Of a stretch of DNA of 64,000 nt, positions 44,574-53,425 are shown piece by piece. Position 1 is the first letter of the stretch. Every line of letters starts with the position of its first letter. This stretch comes from Brevibacillus laterosporus. Lineage in GTDB: Bacteria > Bacillota > Bacilli > Brevibacillales > Brevibacillaceae. The stretch lies in assembly GCA_007833815.1 (NCBI GenBank), contig CP033464.1, forward strand, positions 1,410,001 to 1,474,000, in the 5' to 3' direction. A model generated the notes under the pieces. The model was not told the origin of the DNA. It did no database searches and worked only from the letters and a program-made list of their open reading frames with translations. A program made the position numbers and the translations under genes.

Positions 44574-46193
44574 ATGAATAAAAGCGTTTTTGCAGCTTTA
44601 AGCTCCATTTTAGTTCTTAGTACAGCTCTGGCTGGCTGTGGTACAGCCTCTGAGAATAAACCGGGAGCAGTTAGTGGTAGTGGTAGTACCCATGAACAAG
44701 TTCTACGTGTAAATTTACATTCAGAACCGCCTACTGCGGACCCTGGTTTAGCAGATGACAATGCTTCTTCTGCGATTTTGATGGCTACCTTTGATGGTTT
44801 GATGCGCTCAGGCAAAGACGGGAAAGTAACTAACTCAGTAGCGAAAGATTATAAAATTTCAGAAGATGGCAAAACTTATACATTTGATTTACGTGATTCT
44901 GAGTGGGCTAACGGTGAAAAGTTAACTGCAAAAGATTTTGAATATGCTTGGAAACGAGTACTTAATCCAAAGACAGCAGCTTCTTATGCGTATCAATTGT
45001 ATTATTTGAAAAATGCAGAAGCTTATAATAAAGGGAATGCAAAGGCTGAGGACGTAGGTGTAAAAGCAATTGATGAACACACGCTTGAAGTAACCTTGAA
45101 CAACCCAACGCCATTCTTCTTGGAGCTAACAGCTTTCTATACTCTTTACCCTGTAAACGAAAAAGTCGTGACATCTAGCGATAAATGGGCAGGAGAAGCA
45201 AGTACACATGTTGGTAACGGACCATTTAAAATGGAATCCTGGAAGCACAAGAATGAGATTGTCCTTGTGAAAAACGATAAATATTGGGATAAAGATAACG
45301 TGAAATTAGAAAAAATCATCTATCAAATGATCGATGATGAAAATACAGAGTTGTCTATGTTTGAAAATGGAGACCTTGATTGGGCAGGTCAACCTAATGG
45401 TATGTTACCAATTGATGCGATTGCTCCTAACAAGGCATCCGGCAAGGCACATATCCAACCTAAAGCAGGTATCTACTGGTACAAGTTTAATACGGAAAAA
45501 GCACCATTTAATAATGCGAAAATCCGTAAAGCATTTGCATACGCAATTGATCGTAAAACAATCACAGATAACATTACACAATCTGGTCAAATCCCGGCTA
45601 CTAATCTTTTACCTCCAACCATGGCTTTAACAAAAGAAGGCTTCTTTAAAGATAGTGATGTGGATATGGCGAAAAAGCTTTTAGCGGAAGGTATGAAGGA
45701 AGAAGGCTTAACAAAGCTACCTCCAATCGAAATTTCCTTTAACACAGCGGAAAAACATAAGAAGATTGCGGAGACGATTCAAGATCAGTGGAAAAAAGCT
45801 TTTGATATTGAAGTGAAGCTGACTAACAAAGAGTGGAAAGTATTCATTGATGACATGCACAGAGGTAACTTCCAAGTAGGTCGCAATGGCTGGAATGCTG
45901 ACTACAACGATCCAATTAGCTTCCTACAAATGTTTAAAGATAAAACAGGTGGTAACAACGACACCAAGTGGGAAAATGCAAAATACAAGGAATTGCTAAA
46001 TAAAGCAGATGCCGAAACCAATCCAGATGTACGTAATGGTTATTTGGCAGAAGCCGAGAAAATCATTATGGAAGATATGCCGGTTATTCCGATTTACTTT
46101 GACTCCAATGTTTGGCTACAAAATGACAACCTGAAAGGTGTTGTTGTAGACGCAATGGGTAATGTAGATTTCAAGTTGACTTCCTTTGAATAA
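44574..46193 (+). CDS. Oligopeptide ABC transporter substrate-binding lipoprotein (OppA family), copy 2
   Basis: 539 residues from ATG 44574 after TTGGGGGG. Lipobox LSTALAGC. It matches copy 1 along the whole length (EPPTADPGLADDN, GNGPFKMESW, KAFAYAIDRK, GWNADYNDPI), with most differences in surface positions, which suggests an old duplication with shifted peptide preference. It has its own terminator on both sides, so the two are separately expressed or attenuated. Confidence 0.92.
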   Translation: MNKSVFAALSSILVLSTALAGCGTASENKPGAVSGSGSTHEQVLRVNLHSEPPTADPGLADDNASSAILMATFDGLMRSGKDGKVTNSVAKDYKISEDGKTYTFDLRDSEWANGEKLTAKDFEYAWKRVLNPKTAASYAYQLYYLKNAEAYNKGNAKAEDVGVKAIDEHTLEVTLNNPTPFFLELTAFYTLYPVNEKVVTSSDKWAGEASTHVGNGPFKMESWKHKNEIVLVKNDKYWDKDNVKLEKIIYQMIDDENTELSMFENGDLDWAGQPNGMLPIDAIAPNKASGKAHIQPKAGIYWYKFNTEKAPFNNAKIRKAFAYAIDRKTITDNITQSGQIPATNLLPPTMALTKEGFFKDSDVDMAKKLLAEGMKEEGLTKLPPIEISFNTAEKHKKIAETIQDQWKKAFDIEVKLTNKEWKVFIDDMHRGNFQVGRNGWNADYNDPISFLQMFKDKTGGNNDTKWENAKYKELLNKADAETNPDVRNGYLAEAEKIIMEDMPVIPIYFDSNVWLQNDNLKGVVVDAMGNVDFKLTSFE

Positions 46194-46233
46194 ACATGTA
46201 GACGCAGGGAAAACAGAATAAAAGGTAACAGGG

Positions 46234-46268
46234 AAAACAGAGTTCCAGACGGAATTCTGTTTTTTTCT
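46234..46268 (+). terminator. Terminator after the second oppA-like gene
   Basis: Stem AACAGAGTTCC / GGAATTCTGTT, then T6. Confidence 0.85.
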
Positions 46269-46350
46269 GTTTTGGTGGGACAAATGACCAAGCGAGTTGA
46301 CTATCTATTTCATAGAGTAAAGAGAACGATGAGAACAAGGGAGGATGATT

Positions 46351-46607
46351 ATGGACTGGGGAAAAATTTTGAAGATGGCGGCGACAGTTGACAAGAATAA
46401 ATTAAAAACCGAATCAGGTATCCGTGAAGTCATCAAGGATTTGGGCAGGAGATCAGGAAAAGATTTATCAAAAAAGGATTTGGACAATTACACAGAGCAA
46501 GTAAAAAATTGATGCAGAAGAAAGACGTTGGAGGTATGCTGGATCAATTAAAGAAAAAAGGATTAGACCAGAGCGATCTAGACAAAATCAGAAGAGGGCT
46601 GAAGTAA
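46351..46607 (+). pseudogene. Small SpoVIF-like gene split by an A-run frameshift
   Basis: ATG 46351 (AAGGGAGGATG upstream) reads 53 residues (MDWGKILKMAATVDKNK to YTEQVKN) and stops at TGA 46510. A second frame from ATG 46512 reads 31 residues (MQKKDVGGMLDQLKKKGLDQ to RRGLK). Adding one A to the run of six at 46503 joins them as VKKLMQKKD, giving about 85 residues. Size and helical layout recall stage VI sporulation protein F, a tentative match. Either a dead gene, two overlapping mini-genes (TGATG coupling), or a sequencing error. Confidence 0.55.
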
Positions 46608-46621
46608 AGGAGAGGGTTGTC

Positions 46622-47104
46622 ATTTCTAGAAAGACACCTTTTAAACGTCGAAATCCAACCCAGAACAAAGAATTGGAAAGGGTGCTATCTACGCTACAGC
46701 AAAACCAGCATGTACATGTTCAACAAGAAATGGCCCATCTCCGACAAGAAATTTATGAAATTAAAAACATGCTGGGAAGATTAAGACCTGTTGAGCAAGA
46801 ACGTAAAAGGCTTAGCTTTAGTCTTTTTCCAAAGAGAAAAAAACCAGAGCCTATTATTGTAGAAGAAGCTCCAAAGGCAAAGCTAGGAATTAATTTAGAG
46901 CAGGTGTTACCCTTGCTTCCTCAAATAGGTTCTATGATGCCGGAAATTAGTAAGATGGTACCTCAATTATCTACCTCCAAGATGAAGGATACAATGAAGT
47001 TATTATCTAATCCTGCGGTAGCAAATATGGTTCAACAGCTATTAGGTAATCTCCAAACAAATAGTCTACCAGTTCCAGTAAAAAATGTTTCAAAAAAACG
47101 GTAA
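46622..47104 (+). CDS. Hypothetical protein with N-terminal coiled coil; start codon unusual
   Basis: At least 143 residues from TTG 46673. The frame stays open upstream as ISRKTPFKRRNPTQNKELE and has an excellent ribosome site (AAAGGAGAG) only before ATT 46622, so initiation at ATT, as in infC, is possible; no ATG, GTG or TTG fits. A basic head, a coiled coil (VQQEMAHLRQEIYEIKNMLG), a basic linker and a hydrophobic helical tail (VLPLLPQIGSMMPEISKMV) follow. No family recognised; the tail recalls YqfQ/VrrA-type spore proteins only weakly. Confidence 0.6.
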   Translation: MSRKTPFKRRNPTQNKELERVLSTLQQNQHVHVQQEMAHLRQEIYEIKNMLGRLRPVEQERKRLSFSLFPKRKKPEPIIVEEAPKAKLGINLEQVLPLLPQIGSMMPEISKMVPQLSTSKMKDTMKLLSNPAVANMVQQLLGNLQTNSLPVPVKNVSKKR

Positions 47105-47150
47105 CGAAAATGAGTTTGTAAAAATGGTTCAGAAAGAGAGCATAGTAAAG

Positions 47151-47191
47151 AACTGTCCCTTTGAGTGAAAACTTTTGGGGACAGTTTTTTC
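47151..47191 (+). terminator. Terminator after coiled-coil gene
   Basis: Stem AACTGTCCC / GGGGACAGTT with a 17-base loop, then TTTT. Confidence 0.8.
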
Positions 47192-47379
47192 TATGTTACG
47201 AAGTACTAAAGCTTATTTATTGTTTGAAAAGTGTGAATAGTAACCATTAACGAGATGGTTCTGCTATCATATGTAGGCGTTACCTAATAAAAGTAAGAAT
47301 TTTTAGTACCAAGAGCCTAAAACTTTTTTCGACAAGTTACGTCTAAAGAAATGAACAGCAAGATAGGGGAGGAGAAATT

Positions 47380-49056
47380 TTGAAAAAGTTTGTTTTAGGC
47401 TTAGTTGCCTTGAGCAGTTTCATTTGGATGGCACCCCAGGCAATAGAGGCCGCGGGACAATCGACACAGGGCAATGTACAATTACGAATTGAAGGCAGGA
47501 GTATTAATGCGGAAGTTCCTCCGGTCATCTCTAAAGAACGTACCCTTGTCCCTGTTCGCGTTATTGCAGAAGGTTTGGGAGCAAAGATGGATTGGAATCA
47601 GGCTGAGCGGAAGGCCAAGATTACGAAAGATAATCAAGAGGTCGTTTTGCAGCTCAACAACAAGAATGCTTACATAAATGGTAAAGCGCAAACCTTGGAG
47701 GCTATGCCTGAGCTCGTTAATAATCGGATGTTGTTGCCTCTACGATTTGTGGGGGAAGCGCTGGGAGCTACGGTAGGATGGGATAATGACAGCCGTACGG
47801 TAATTGTCAACCAACCAATTAAGGCGCAAATTAATGGACAATCTCTGTCCGCCAGTGAAAAAGTATATCGCTGGGAGGACAAAATTTTAGTACCAGTGAA
47901 GGCAATTGCAGACAGGATGGGTGTTTCACAAGACGAACTAACTGCCAAAGCCAGTTGGAAGAAAGTGATTGATTCCACGACGACCGTTGTATCGTTACAA
48001 GATGTAGAAGCAAGTATCGGAGCAGATGTAGCAGAGTGGGATGAAAAGCGCAATGAAGTGGTAATCACTCGTATGAACAGATTGACAGGGATTGACCCAC
48101 AAGATGACAGTGTTCAGATGGAAACCAGATATAAGGTAACTCCAACTGTATCAGTCTTACAAAATCCCCATCGGATTGTAATGGATTTCCCAGAAATGGA
48201 ACTATCCAATAAGATGCGTGATCAGGAAAGTAAAGAGATTGTGATTGACCAAGGAAAAGATAGCGCATCTTCCGATCATTACGTCTCTCAAACAGATAGT
48301 CCAGAAAAACTAGAAAATAGGGAGCTAAACACAGGTGAGGAATCCCTTAGCACCGTCTCTCAACAGACTCAACCGCTTATTCGTACCATTCGATACAGCC
48401 AGTATCAAGACAATCCAAAAATGGTCAGAGTTGTAGTTGAATTGAATCGGGCAAGTAGTTATCAGCTAGTACCGACAAATGACGGTGTAAAACTGCAATT
48501 ACAGGCCAAGCCGCAAAAAACAGGATACCTAATAGTTGTAGATGCAGGACATGGCGGACATGATGTGGGAGCCAAAGGAACGGTTGGAAACTATGAAAAA
48601 GATTTTACTTTGTCTGTAGCTAATCGTTTAGTGGAGTATCTAAAACAGCACAAAGAATTTCAAGTGGTGGCAACCCGTAGTACCGATACGTATTTGACGT
48701 TAAAGGAGCGTACAGATATAGCTAATGAGATAAATGCAGATGTATTCATCTCTGTGCATGCTAACGCCTTTAATCCCGAAACAAGAGGAACAGAAACATA
48801 CTATTACAATCAGAATAGCTTGGATTTAGCTCGTGTTGTTCATAAACATTTGTTGGCAGCGACCCAATTCCCAGATCGAAAAGTAAAACAAAATAATTTC
48901 TATGTGATAAAGAACACTAATATGCCTGCGGTATTGACAGAAACAGGCTTCCTAACCAATCAAGTCGAAAATACTCAATTAATGTCGCCGCAATTTCAAG
49001 ATAAAGTAGCTAAATCATTAGCAGATGCGATTGTGGAATATTATCAAACCTATTGA
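47380..49056 (+). CDS. N-acetylmuramoyl-L-alanine amidase with copper-amine-oxidase-like and AMIN domains
   Basis: 558 residues from TTG 47380 after GGGGAGGAG. Signal peptide (cut near AIEAAG), then a double copper-amine-oxidase N-domain (about 30-145: TLVPVRVIAEGLGAKMDWNQ and MLLPLRFVGEALGATVGWDN), an AMIN domain (about 245-375) split by a polar insert, and a C-terminal zinc amidase (about 380-556). The zinc ligands lie in VDAGHGGHDVGAKG and SVHANAF, and the catalytic Glu in VLTETGFL. It cuts the stem peptide from peptidoglycan, for cell separation or spore cortex work. The GerMN lipoprotein follows 21 bases on. Confidence 0.92.
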   Translation: MKKFVLGLVALSSFIWMAPQAIEAAGQSTQGNVQLRIEGRSINAEVPPVISKERTLVPVRVIAEGLGAKMDWNQAERKAKITKDNQEVVLQLNNKNAYINGKAQTLEAMPELVNNRMLLPLRFVGEALGATVGWDNDSRTVIVNQPIKAQINGQSLSASEKVYRWEDKILVPVKAIADRMGVSQDELTAKASWKKVIDSTTTVVSLQDVEASIGADVAEWDEKRNEVVITRMNRLTGIDPQDDSVQMETRYKVTPTVSVLQNPHRIVMDFPEMELSNKMRDQESKEIVIDQGKDSASSDHYVSQTDSPEKLENRELNTGEESLSTVSQQTQPLIRTIRYSQYQDNPKMVRVVVELNRASSYQLVPTNDGVKLQLQAKPQKTGYLIVVDAGHGGHDVGAKGTVGNYEKDFTLSVANRLVEYLKQHKEFQVVATRSTDTYLTLKERTDIANEINADVFISVHANAFNPETRGTETYYYNQNSLDLARVVHKHLLAATQFPDRKVKQNNFYVIKNTNMPAVLTETGFLTNQVENTQLMSPQFQDKVAKSLADAIVEYYQTY

Positions 49057-49077
49057 TAAAAAAGAGGAGGGTGTGAA

Positions 49078-49599
49078 ATGAAACGGATAGCATTTGTCAT
49101 GTATGCCGTTCTTGCCCTATTGGTGGCTGCATGTAGCAATAATCCTGTGGCTGTGGAGCCAGGAAACGGCACTACATCTGAACAGACTGCTAAGGAAGAA
49201 AAGCAACAAACGCTTACGCTATACTACGTGGACAACGATGTAACTAAACTGGTGGAAGAAAAGCAACAGATTAACAAGCCAGAGTCTGATAAGGCCAAGT
49301 ACGAAAAGGCAATGGAGCTACTAGGGAAACCAACCAAGCCTGAACATAATCCACTTTGGAAAGATTTCGGTTACCATTCTATTACGTTTGAAAATGGAAC
49401 ATTAACCATTGATGCTAAGGGAACAAACCAATACAATTTGGGTTCCGGCGGTGAGGGTTTTGCTATTGATGCGTTAAAACAGACCATGTTTCAATTCCCC
49501 GAGGTTATGAAAATCATTGTTCTCGTAGATGGTAAGGAGACAGAATCACTGATGGGGCATGTTAGTATAGATGAACCGTTAACTCGCTCTACACCATAA
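49078..49599 (+). CDS. GerMN-domain lipoprotein
   Basis: 173 residues. Lipobox LLVAAC (Cys about 19) and a GerMN domain (TLTLYYVDNDVTKLVEEKQQ, KYEKAMELLGKP, LTIDAKG, FAIDALKQTMFQFPEV). GerM of B. subtilis acts in spore formation and germination. Here the gene follows the amidase by 21 bases, so both may act on peptidoglycan outside the membrane. AAGAGGAGGG precedes the ATG. Confidence 0.88.
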   Translation: MKRIAFVMYAVLALLVAACSNNPVAVEPGNGTTSEQTAKEEKQQTLTLYYVDNDVTKLVEEKQQINKPESDKAKYEKAMELLGKPTKPEHNPLWKDFGYHSITFENGTLTIDAKGTNQYNLGSGGEGFAIDALKQTMFQFPEVMKIIVLVDGKETESLMGHVSIDEPLTRSTP

Positions 49600-49635
49600 C
49601 CATGTAGCAACCCTGAATATAATGAAGATAGAAAC

Positions 49636-49676
49636 AAAAAGCGGTGTGTCTATAATTGACGCACCGCTTTTATAGT
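49636..49676. terminator. Bidirectional terminator
   Basis: Stem AAAAGCGGTGTGTC / GACGCACCGCTTTT, A run before and T run after, between converging genes. Confidence 0.88.
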
Positions 49677-49701
49677 TTTACTTACAAGTATAAGTCATTT
49701 A

Positions 49702-49896
49702 CTACGTACGTTGACGGTTACTCCCAAAAAACTTGATAGCATAAATTCCGGCAATACCTACTAACGTGTAAATAATACGGCTCAAGATAGAGCCCATGCC
49801 CCCAAACAGAGTTGCAACTAAATCAAAATGGAATAGACCAATTAGTCCCCAGTTGATAGCACCAATAATCACAAGAAGTAATGCTAATTTATCCAT
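49702..49896 (-). CDS. DUF378 small membrane protein
   Basis: 64 residues from ATG 49896. Two spans (KLALLLVIIGAINWGLIGLF and SRIIYTLVGIAGIYAIKFF) with the NWGL motif typical of DUF378 (YuzA-like). Function unknown. AAAGGAGTG upstream favours this ATG over the GTG at 49908, which touches that site. The next 190 bases hold the divergent promoters. Confidence 0.85.
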   Translation of the reverse strand: MDKLALLLVIIGAINWGLIGLFHFDLVATLFGGMGSILSRIIYTLVGIAGIYAIKFFGSNRQRT

Positions 49897-50088
49897 ACCT
49901 CTACTCACTCCTTTCTTCTAAGTAGTTTCATGATTTCCTTTTCAAAATTAGATTATTCATCGATTGTTTAGTATAAAAGCAAGCTGTTTTCGTTCTACTC
50001 ACCTTTAAAAAAAATTTACATAAACCTAATACAGCCTTCATGTGTGTAAGGTAATCTGTGTATAGAAGCAAGGAGAGGAGCGAAACTC

Positions 50089-50841
50089 TTGAGCATGATT
50101 AAGGTGCAAGACCTGCATGTATATTATGGTTTAACCCATGCTTTAAAACATATTGAAATGGACATTGAACCAAAATCAATTACCGCTTTAATCGGTCCTT
50201 CCGGCTGTGGAAAATCAACCTTTTTACGGACAATTAACCGCATGAATGATATGATTCCACAAGTTAGAATTACAGGAAGCATTCAGATTGCTGGTAAAAA
50301 TATATATGATGCCAATTGGGATGTTGAGCAATTACGTAAACAAGTCGGAATGGTGTTTCAAAAGCCTACTCCTTTTCCAAAAAGCATTTATGAGAACATT
50401 GTATATGGACCGAAGCTACATGGTATAAAGGATAAGAATCGGTTAGAGGAATTAGTTGAGGCTAGCTTGCAAAAAGCAGCTTTGTGGGAAGAGGTAAAGG
50501 ATAGCTTGCATAAGCCTGCGCATGGTTTATCGGGAGGTCAACAGCAACGTTTGTGCATTGCACGAGCGCTGGCTATAGAACCAGAAGTCATTCTGTTAGA
50601 TGAACCAACATCTGCACTTGATCCTATAGCTACAGCTAAAATAGAGGAGCTATTGGTACAGCTAAAGGAAAGCTATACGTTAGTAATGGTGACACATAAT
50701 ATGCAACAAGCAGCCCGCGTCTCCGATAAAACAGCTTTCTTTTTACAAGGTGAGTGCATTGAGAGCAAGAAAACCACTGAGATGTTTGAGAATCCTACTG
50801 ACCAACGCCTTAAGGATTATATCTCCGGCCGTTTTGGCTGA
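50089..50841 (+). CDS. Orphan PstB-like phosphate ABC ATPase
   Basis: 250 residues from TTG 50089 after GAGAGGAGCG. All ATPase motifs are intact: [74 protein letters not shown]. It is nearer to PstB than to other ATPases and parallels the product of 28303-29079, but no pstS, pstC or pstA accompanies it. It may serve the same permease under other conditions, as the PstBA/PstBB pair in Bacillus may, or another anion. A weak TTTACA/TTCATG series upstream might be a Pho site. Confidence 0.88.
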   Translation: MSMIKVQDLHVYYGLTHALKHIEMDIEPKSITALIGPSGCGKSTFLRTINRMNDMIPQVRITGSIQIAGKNIYDANWDVEQLRKQVGMVFQKPTPFPKSIYENIVYGPKLHGIKDKNRLEELVEASLQKAALWEEVKDSLHKPAHGLSGGQQQRLCIARALAIEPEVILLDEPTSALDPIATAKIEELLVQLKESYTLVMVTHNMQQAARVSDKTAFFLQGECIESKKTTEMFENPTDQRLKDYISGRFG

Positions 50842-50872
50842 TTATGAGATACAGTTATACCCCCTTTATTTT

Positions 50873-50901
50873 GAAGAGCGGCTAAGCCGTTCTTTTTTTT
50901 A
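50873..50901 (+). terminator. Terminator after orphan pstB-like gene
   Basis: Stem AAGAGCGGC / GCCGTTCTT, loop TAA, then T run. Confidence 0.85.
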
Positions 50902-51024
50902 CTTCCATTCCTTTGTAACTGTAAAAATCGTGCTATTACTCTGAGAAATCAAAACCTTGGATTCCAATTATCACTACCCGTATAGTATACTGGATAAGAA
51001 AGTTTATACAAAGGTGGGAAGTAT

Positions 51025-51357
51025 ATGGAAACCACAGATATGATTCAAATGATGGTGCTTGCTGACCTATTCAAACTACTCGGTGACAAGACGAGATTAA
51101 CCATTATGGCTCTGCTACAAGTACAGTCTCTGTGTGTACGTGATTTGGTAGAAATTTTACAAGCTTCTCAGCCATCCGTTTCACAGCATTTAGCTAAACT
51201 AAAAGGACAAGGGTTAGTAAAAGAAGAGCGCCGTGGTGCCTGGGTGTTTTACTCTCTAAACAACGATGCTGCTCCGATGATGAAGATTATTCTTGAGCAT
51301 TTGCCTGATGTTAAGCCACTTGTTGATAAACAACAACGCGTTACCCTAAGTAGTTAA
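51025..51357 (+). CDS. ArsR-family transcriptional regulator
   Basis: 110 residues, a dimeric winged-helix repressor. Typical are LADLFKLLGDKTRLTIMALL, then LCVRDLVEILQASQPSVSQ and HLAKLKGQGLVKEERRGAWV. The alpha-3 motif of metal-sensing ArsR (ELCVCDL) is reduced to LCVRDL with one Cys, so metal sensing by the classic site is doubtful. No target gene is adjacent. AAAGGTGGGAAG precedes the ATG. Confidence 0.88.
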   Translation: METTDMIQMMVLADLFKLLGDKTRLTIMALLQVQSLCVRDLVEILQASQPSVSQHLAKLKGQGLVKEERRGAWVFYSLNNDAAPMMKIILEHLPDVKPLVDKQQRVTLSS

Positions 51358-51370
51358 ATAGGAACGACCA

Positions 51371-51414
51371 CCATACAAAAAAAGGAGTGCTAATAGAGGC
51401 TCCTTTTTTGTATG
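51371..51414. terminator. Strong bidirectional terminator
   Basis: Stem CATACAAAAAA-GGAG / CTCC-TTTTTTGTATG around a 12-base loop, reading as terminator on both strands. Confidence 0.85.
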
Positions 51415-51573
51415 GTCATAATTATCCTGCGGAATTTTCCCGGTCAAGTAGCACAGTTAAATGCTTGTTTAAAAAAACATTATCAATGAGATATACCTGT
51501 TAAAATAAGGCGTGGATACTCCCTTTTGATTCGGCACAAATTATATGTGTCATCAAGGGAGGTGAGATTATCT

Positions 51574-51807
51574 ATGAAAAACAAACAACAAGGTTTGAAC
51601 AATGCTGCTCAACAAAACACAGCGACTGAGTTTGCAAGTGAAACAAACGTAGCTCAAGTGCAAAATCAAAACCAAGCTTCTGCTGCTCGTGCTGCTCAAC
51701 AAAATACAGCGACTGAGTTCGCAAGCGAAACAAACGTAGCTCAAGTGAGAAAGCAGAACCAAGCTTCTGTTGCTCATGCTGCTCAACAAAACAACGCTAC
51801 CGAATAA
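51574..51807 (+). CDS. sspE: Gamma-type small acid-soluble spore protein
   Basis: 77 residues, rich in Gln, Asn, Ala and Thr. It carries two copies of a repeat ending in the conserved TEFASETNVAQV-QNQ block, the mark of SspE-type SASP, which is an amino-acid store in the spore core cleaved by GPR at TEFASE during germination. The third copy is cut short after NNATE. GGGAGGTGAG precedes ATG 51574. Expression in the forespore under sigma-G is expected from the family. Confidence 0.92.
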   Translation: MKNKQQGLNNAAQQNTATEFASETNVAQVQNQNQASAARAAQQNTATEFASETNVAQVRKQNQASVAHAAQQNNATE

Positions 51808-51819
51808 TAGGTTTCGCGG

Positions 51820-51853
51820 AAGACCTTCACCCACGTGGTGAGGGTCTTTTTAT
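51820..51853 (+). terminator. Terminator after sspE
   Basis: Stem AGACCTTCACC / GGTGAGGGTCT, loop CACGT, then TTTTA. Confidence 0.88.
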
Positions 51854-51900
51854 TTACTTTAATATAATTTATATAAAAAGTAATTTTTGTTATTGTATAC

Positions 51901-52056
51901 ATGACAAACTCCAACTTGTCTGCATATTGGGACGAGAAAGCTCATAGATATATAACGCATAGAGCAGGAGGGGAAACTGTTAGCTCTACAGACCTTGCTA
52001 AAGTTCTGTTAGCGCAGGAATATTTGCGGCATGTAAAAGATTCAGTCGGAGTGTAG
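51901..52056 (+). CDS. Possible 51-residue peptide gene
   Basis: ATG 51901 to TAG 52054 reads a well-mixed soluble peptide (MTNSNLSAYWDEKAHRYITH, then RAGGETVSSTDLAKVLLAQE and YLRHVKDSVGV). Its composition looks coding, but no ribosome site stands before the ATG; an AGGAGGGG inside the frame (51966) has no start after it. It may be a remnant. Otherwise 51854-52154 is empty. Confidence 0.35.
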   Translation: MTNSNLSAYWDEKAHRYITHRAGGETVSSTDLAKVLLAQEYLRHVKDSVGV

Positions 52057-52154
52057 CATATGTTGCCTGGAACTGGATAAACATCTGACAAATTTCCTAG
52101 GAAATAGACAGTCAAGCCCTTCATTGTCGAATCAAGACAAGGGGAGTTGAGGTA

Positions 52155-53186
52155 ATGAAACGTGGAGCTGTAAGTTTAGTCATGCTGTTGGTGCTCTCGC
52201 TGTTCGTGACGGGATGCTTCGGGACAAAGACACCAGAGGATGTAGTGAATGAATTAGGAGGGAAGATGGACAAAATTACCGGTTATAAAACAAATGCAGT
52301 GTTGACCCTGCAAACCGGTACAACACCACAAGAATATGATGTAGAGGTCTGGTTTTCTAAACAAAACAATTATCGTGTAGCCCTCACGTCTAAACAGCGT
52401 AATATTACTCAAATCATTTTACGCAATGATGAAGGTGTTTTTGTTTTAACCCCACATCTCAAAAAAAGCTTCCGTTTCCAAAGTGGATGGCCAGAAAATA
52501 ATGGCCCTCTCTATTTATATGAAACGTTGGTTAACAGCATAGTAAATGATGCGGAGCGTAAATTGAAAATGGATGATAAAGAGTATGTCTTTGAAGTAAA
52601 GGCTAACTACAGTGGTAATCGTTCATTTAGTAAGCAAAAGATTTGGATGAGCAATGATTTGAGACCCAAGAAAGCGGAGATTATGGATAATAACATGAAT
52701 AAGTTGGTAGAGATTAACTTTACTGAATTCAACTTTAATCCTGAATTTCCGAAAGATGCTTTTGATAAAGACAAGAATATGACAAGTGCCCTCCCTTCTG
52801 TTCCCACTATGGGTCAAACAGAAACAGGTGTGAAAAAACCGACGGGCCAATTTGGTGTTATACAACCTACCTATGTACCAGAAGGAATTAAGCTAAACAA
52901 CATTGAACCAGTGACTCATAATGAAGAGAAGAGCGTATTGTTACAGTTTAAAGGAGAGTACAACTATTCCTTGATGGAAAGTCGTCCAACTGCTGCTACC
53001 GTCTCCTATGAACAGGGAATGCCGGTTGATCTAGGTTTTACCATTGGTGTTCTGTATCAGACTGCTGAAGAAAAGCGTATCCTCAAATGGGAGTTGGATG
53101 GTGTCGAATTTACACTATCCGGAGACCTGCCGGAGGATGAGATGCTAAAAGTAGCACAATCTACTTATGGAGTAGGCGGAAAATAA
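52155..53186 (+). CDS. ydcC: YdcC-like sporulation lipoprotein (LolA fold)
   Basis: 343 residues. Lipobox LFVTGC (Cys about 21), a LolA-like beta domain (GGKMDKITGYKTNAVLTLQT, FSKQKIWMSNDLRPKKAEI) to about 210, and a C-terminal DUF4367-like part (IQPTYVPEGIKL, VGG end). YdcC precedes alr in B. subtilis, and the same order is kept here with one extra gene between. Membrane-attached, probably outward; exact role unknown, expressed in sporulation in Bacillus. AGGGGAGTTGAGG precedes the ATG. Confidence 0.85.
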   Translation: MKRGAVSLVMLLVLSLFVTGCFGTKTPEDVVNELGGKMDKITGYKTNAVLTLQTGTTPQEYDVEVWFSKQNNYRVALTSKQRNITQIILRNDEGVFVLTPHLKKSFRFQSGWPENNGPLYLYETLVNSIVNDAERKLKMDDKEYVFEVKANYSGNRSFSKQKIWMSNDLRPKKAEIMDNNMNKLVEINFTEFNFNPEFPKDAFDKDKNMTSALPSVPTMGQTETGVKKPTGQFGVIQPTYVPEGIKLNNIEPVTHNEEKSVLLQFKGEYNYSLMESRPTAATVSYEQGMPVDLGFTIGVLYQTAEEKRILKWELDGVEFTLSGDLPEDEMLKVAQSTYGVGGK

Positions 53187-53201
53187 GAGTGTAAAAGCGA
53201 G

Positions 53202-53233
53202 AAGGGACGAAGGAAATCTTCGTCTCTTTTTAC
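53202..53233 (+). terminator. Terminator after ydcC
   Basis: Stem AGGGACGAAG / CTTCGTCTCT, then T4. Confidence 0.8.
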
Positions 53234-53425
53234 TGTATGTCGTACTCTTCGCCTATAAAAATAAAGAATTTTTATTGTCCAGACTTCTTTGGTGGTCATC
53301 CTCGCCATGTCATATCGACAAATATATACAAATTTTTCTGACATTTCCTATAGGTTCATTGACAGGCCCCCTAAAAAAACGGTAAGATACGTAACGAGTT
53401 ACTTATAAGGGGTGATCCAGCTTAG

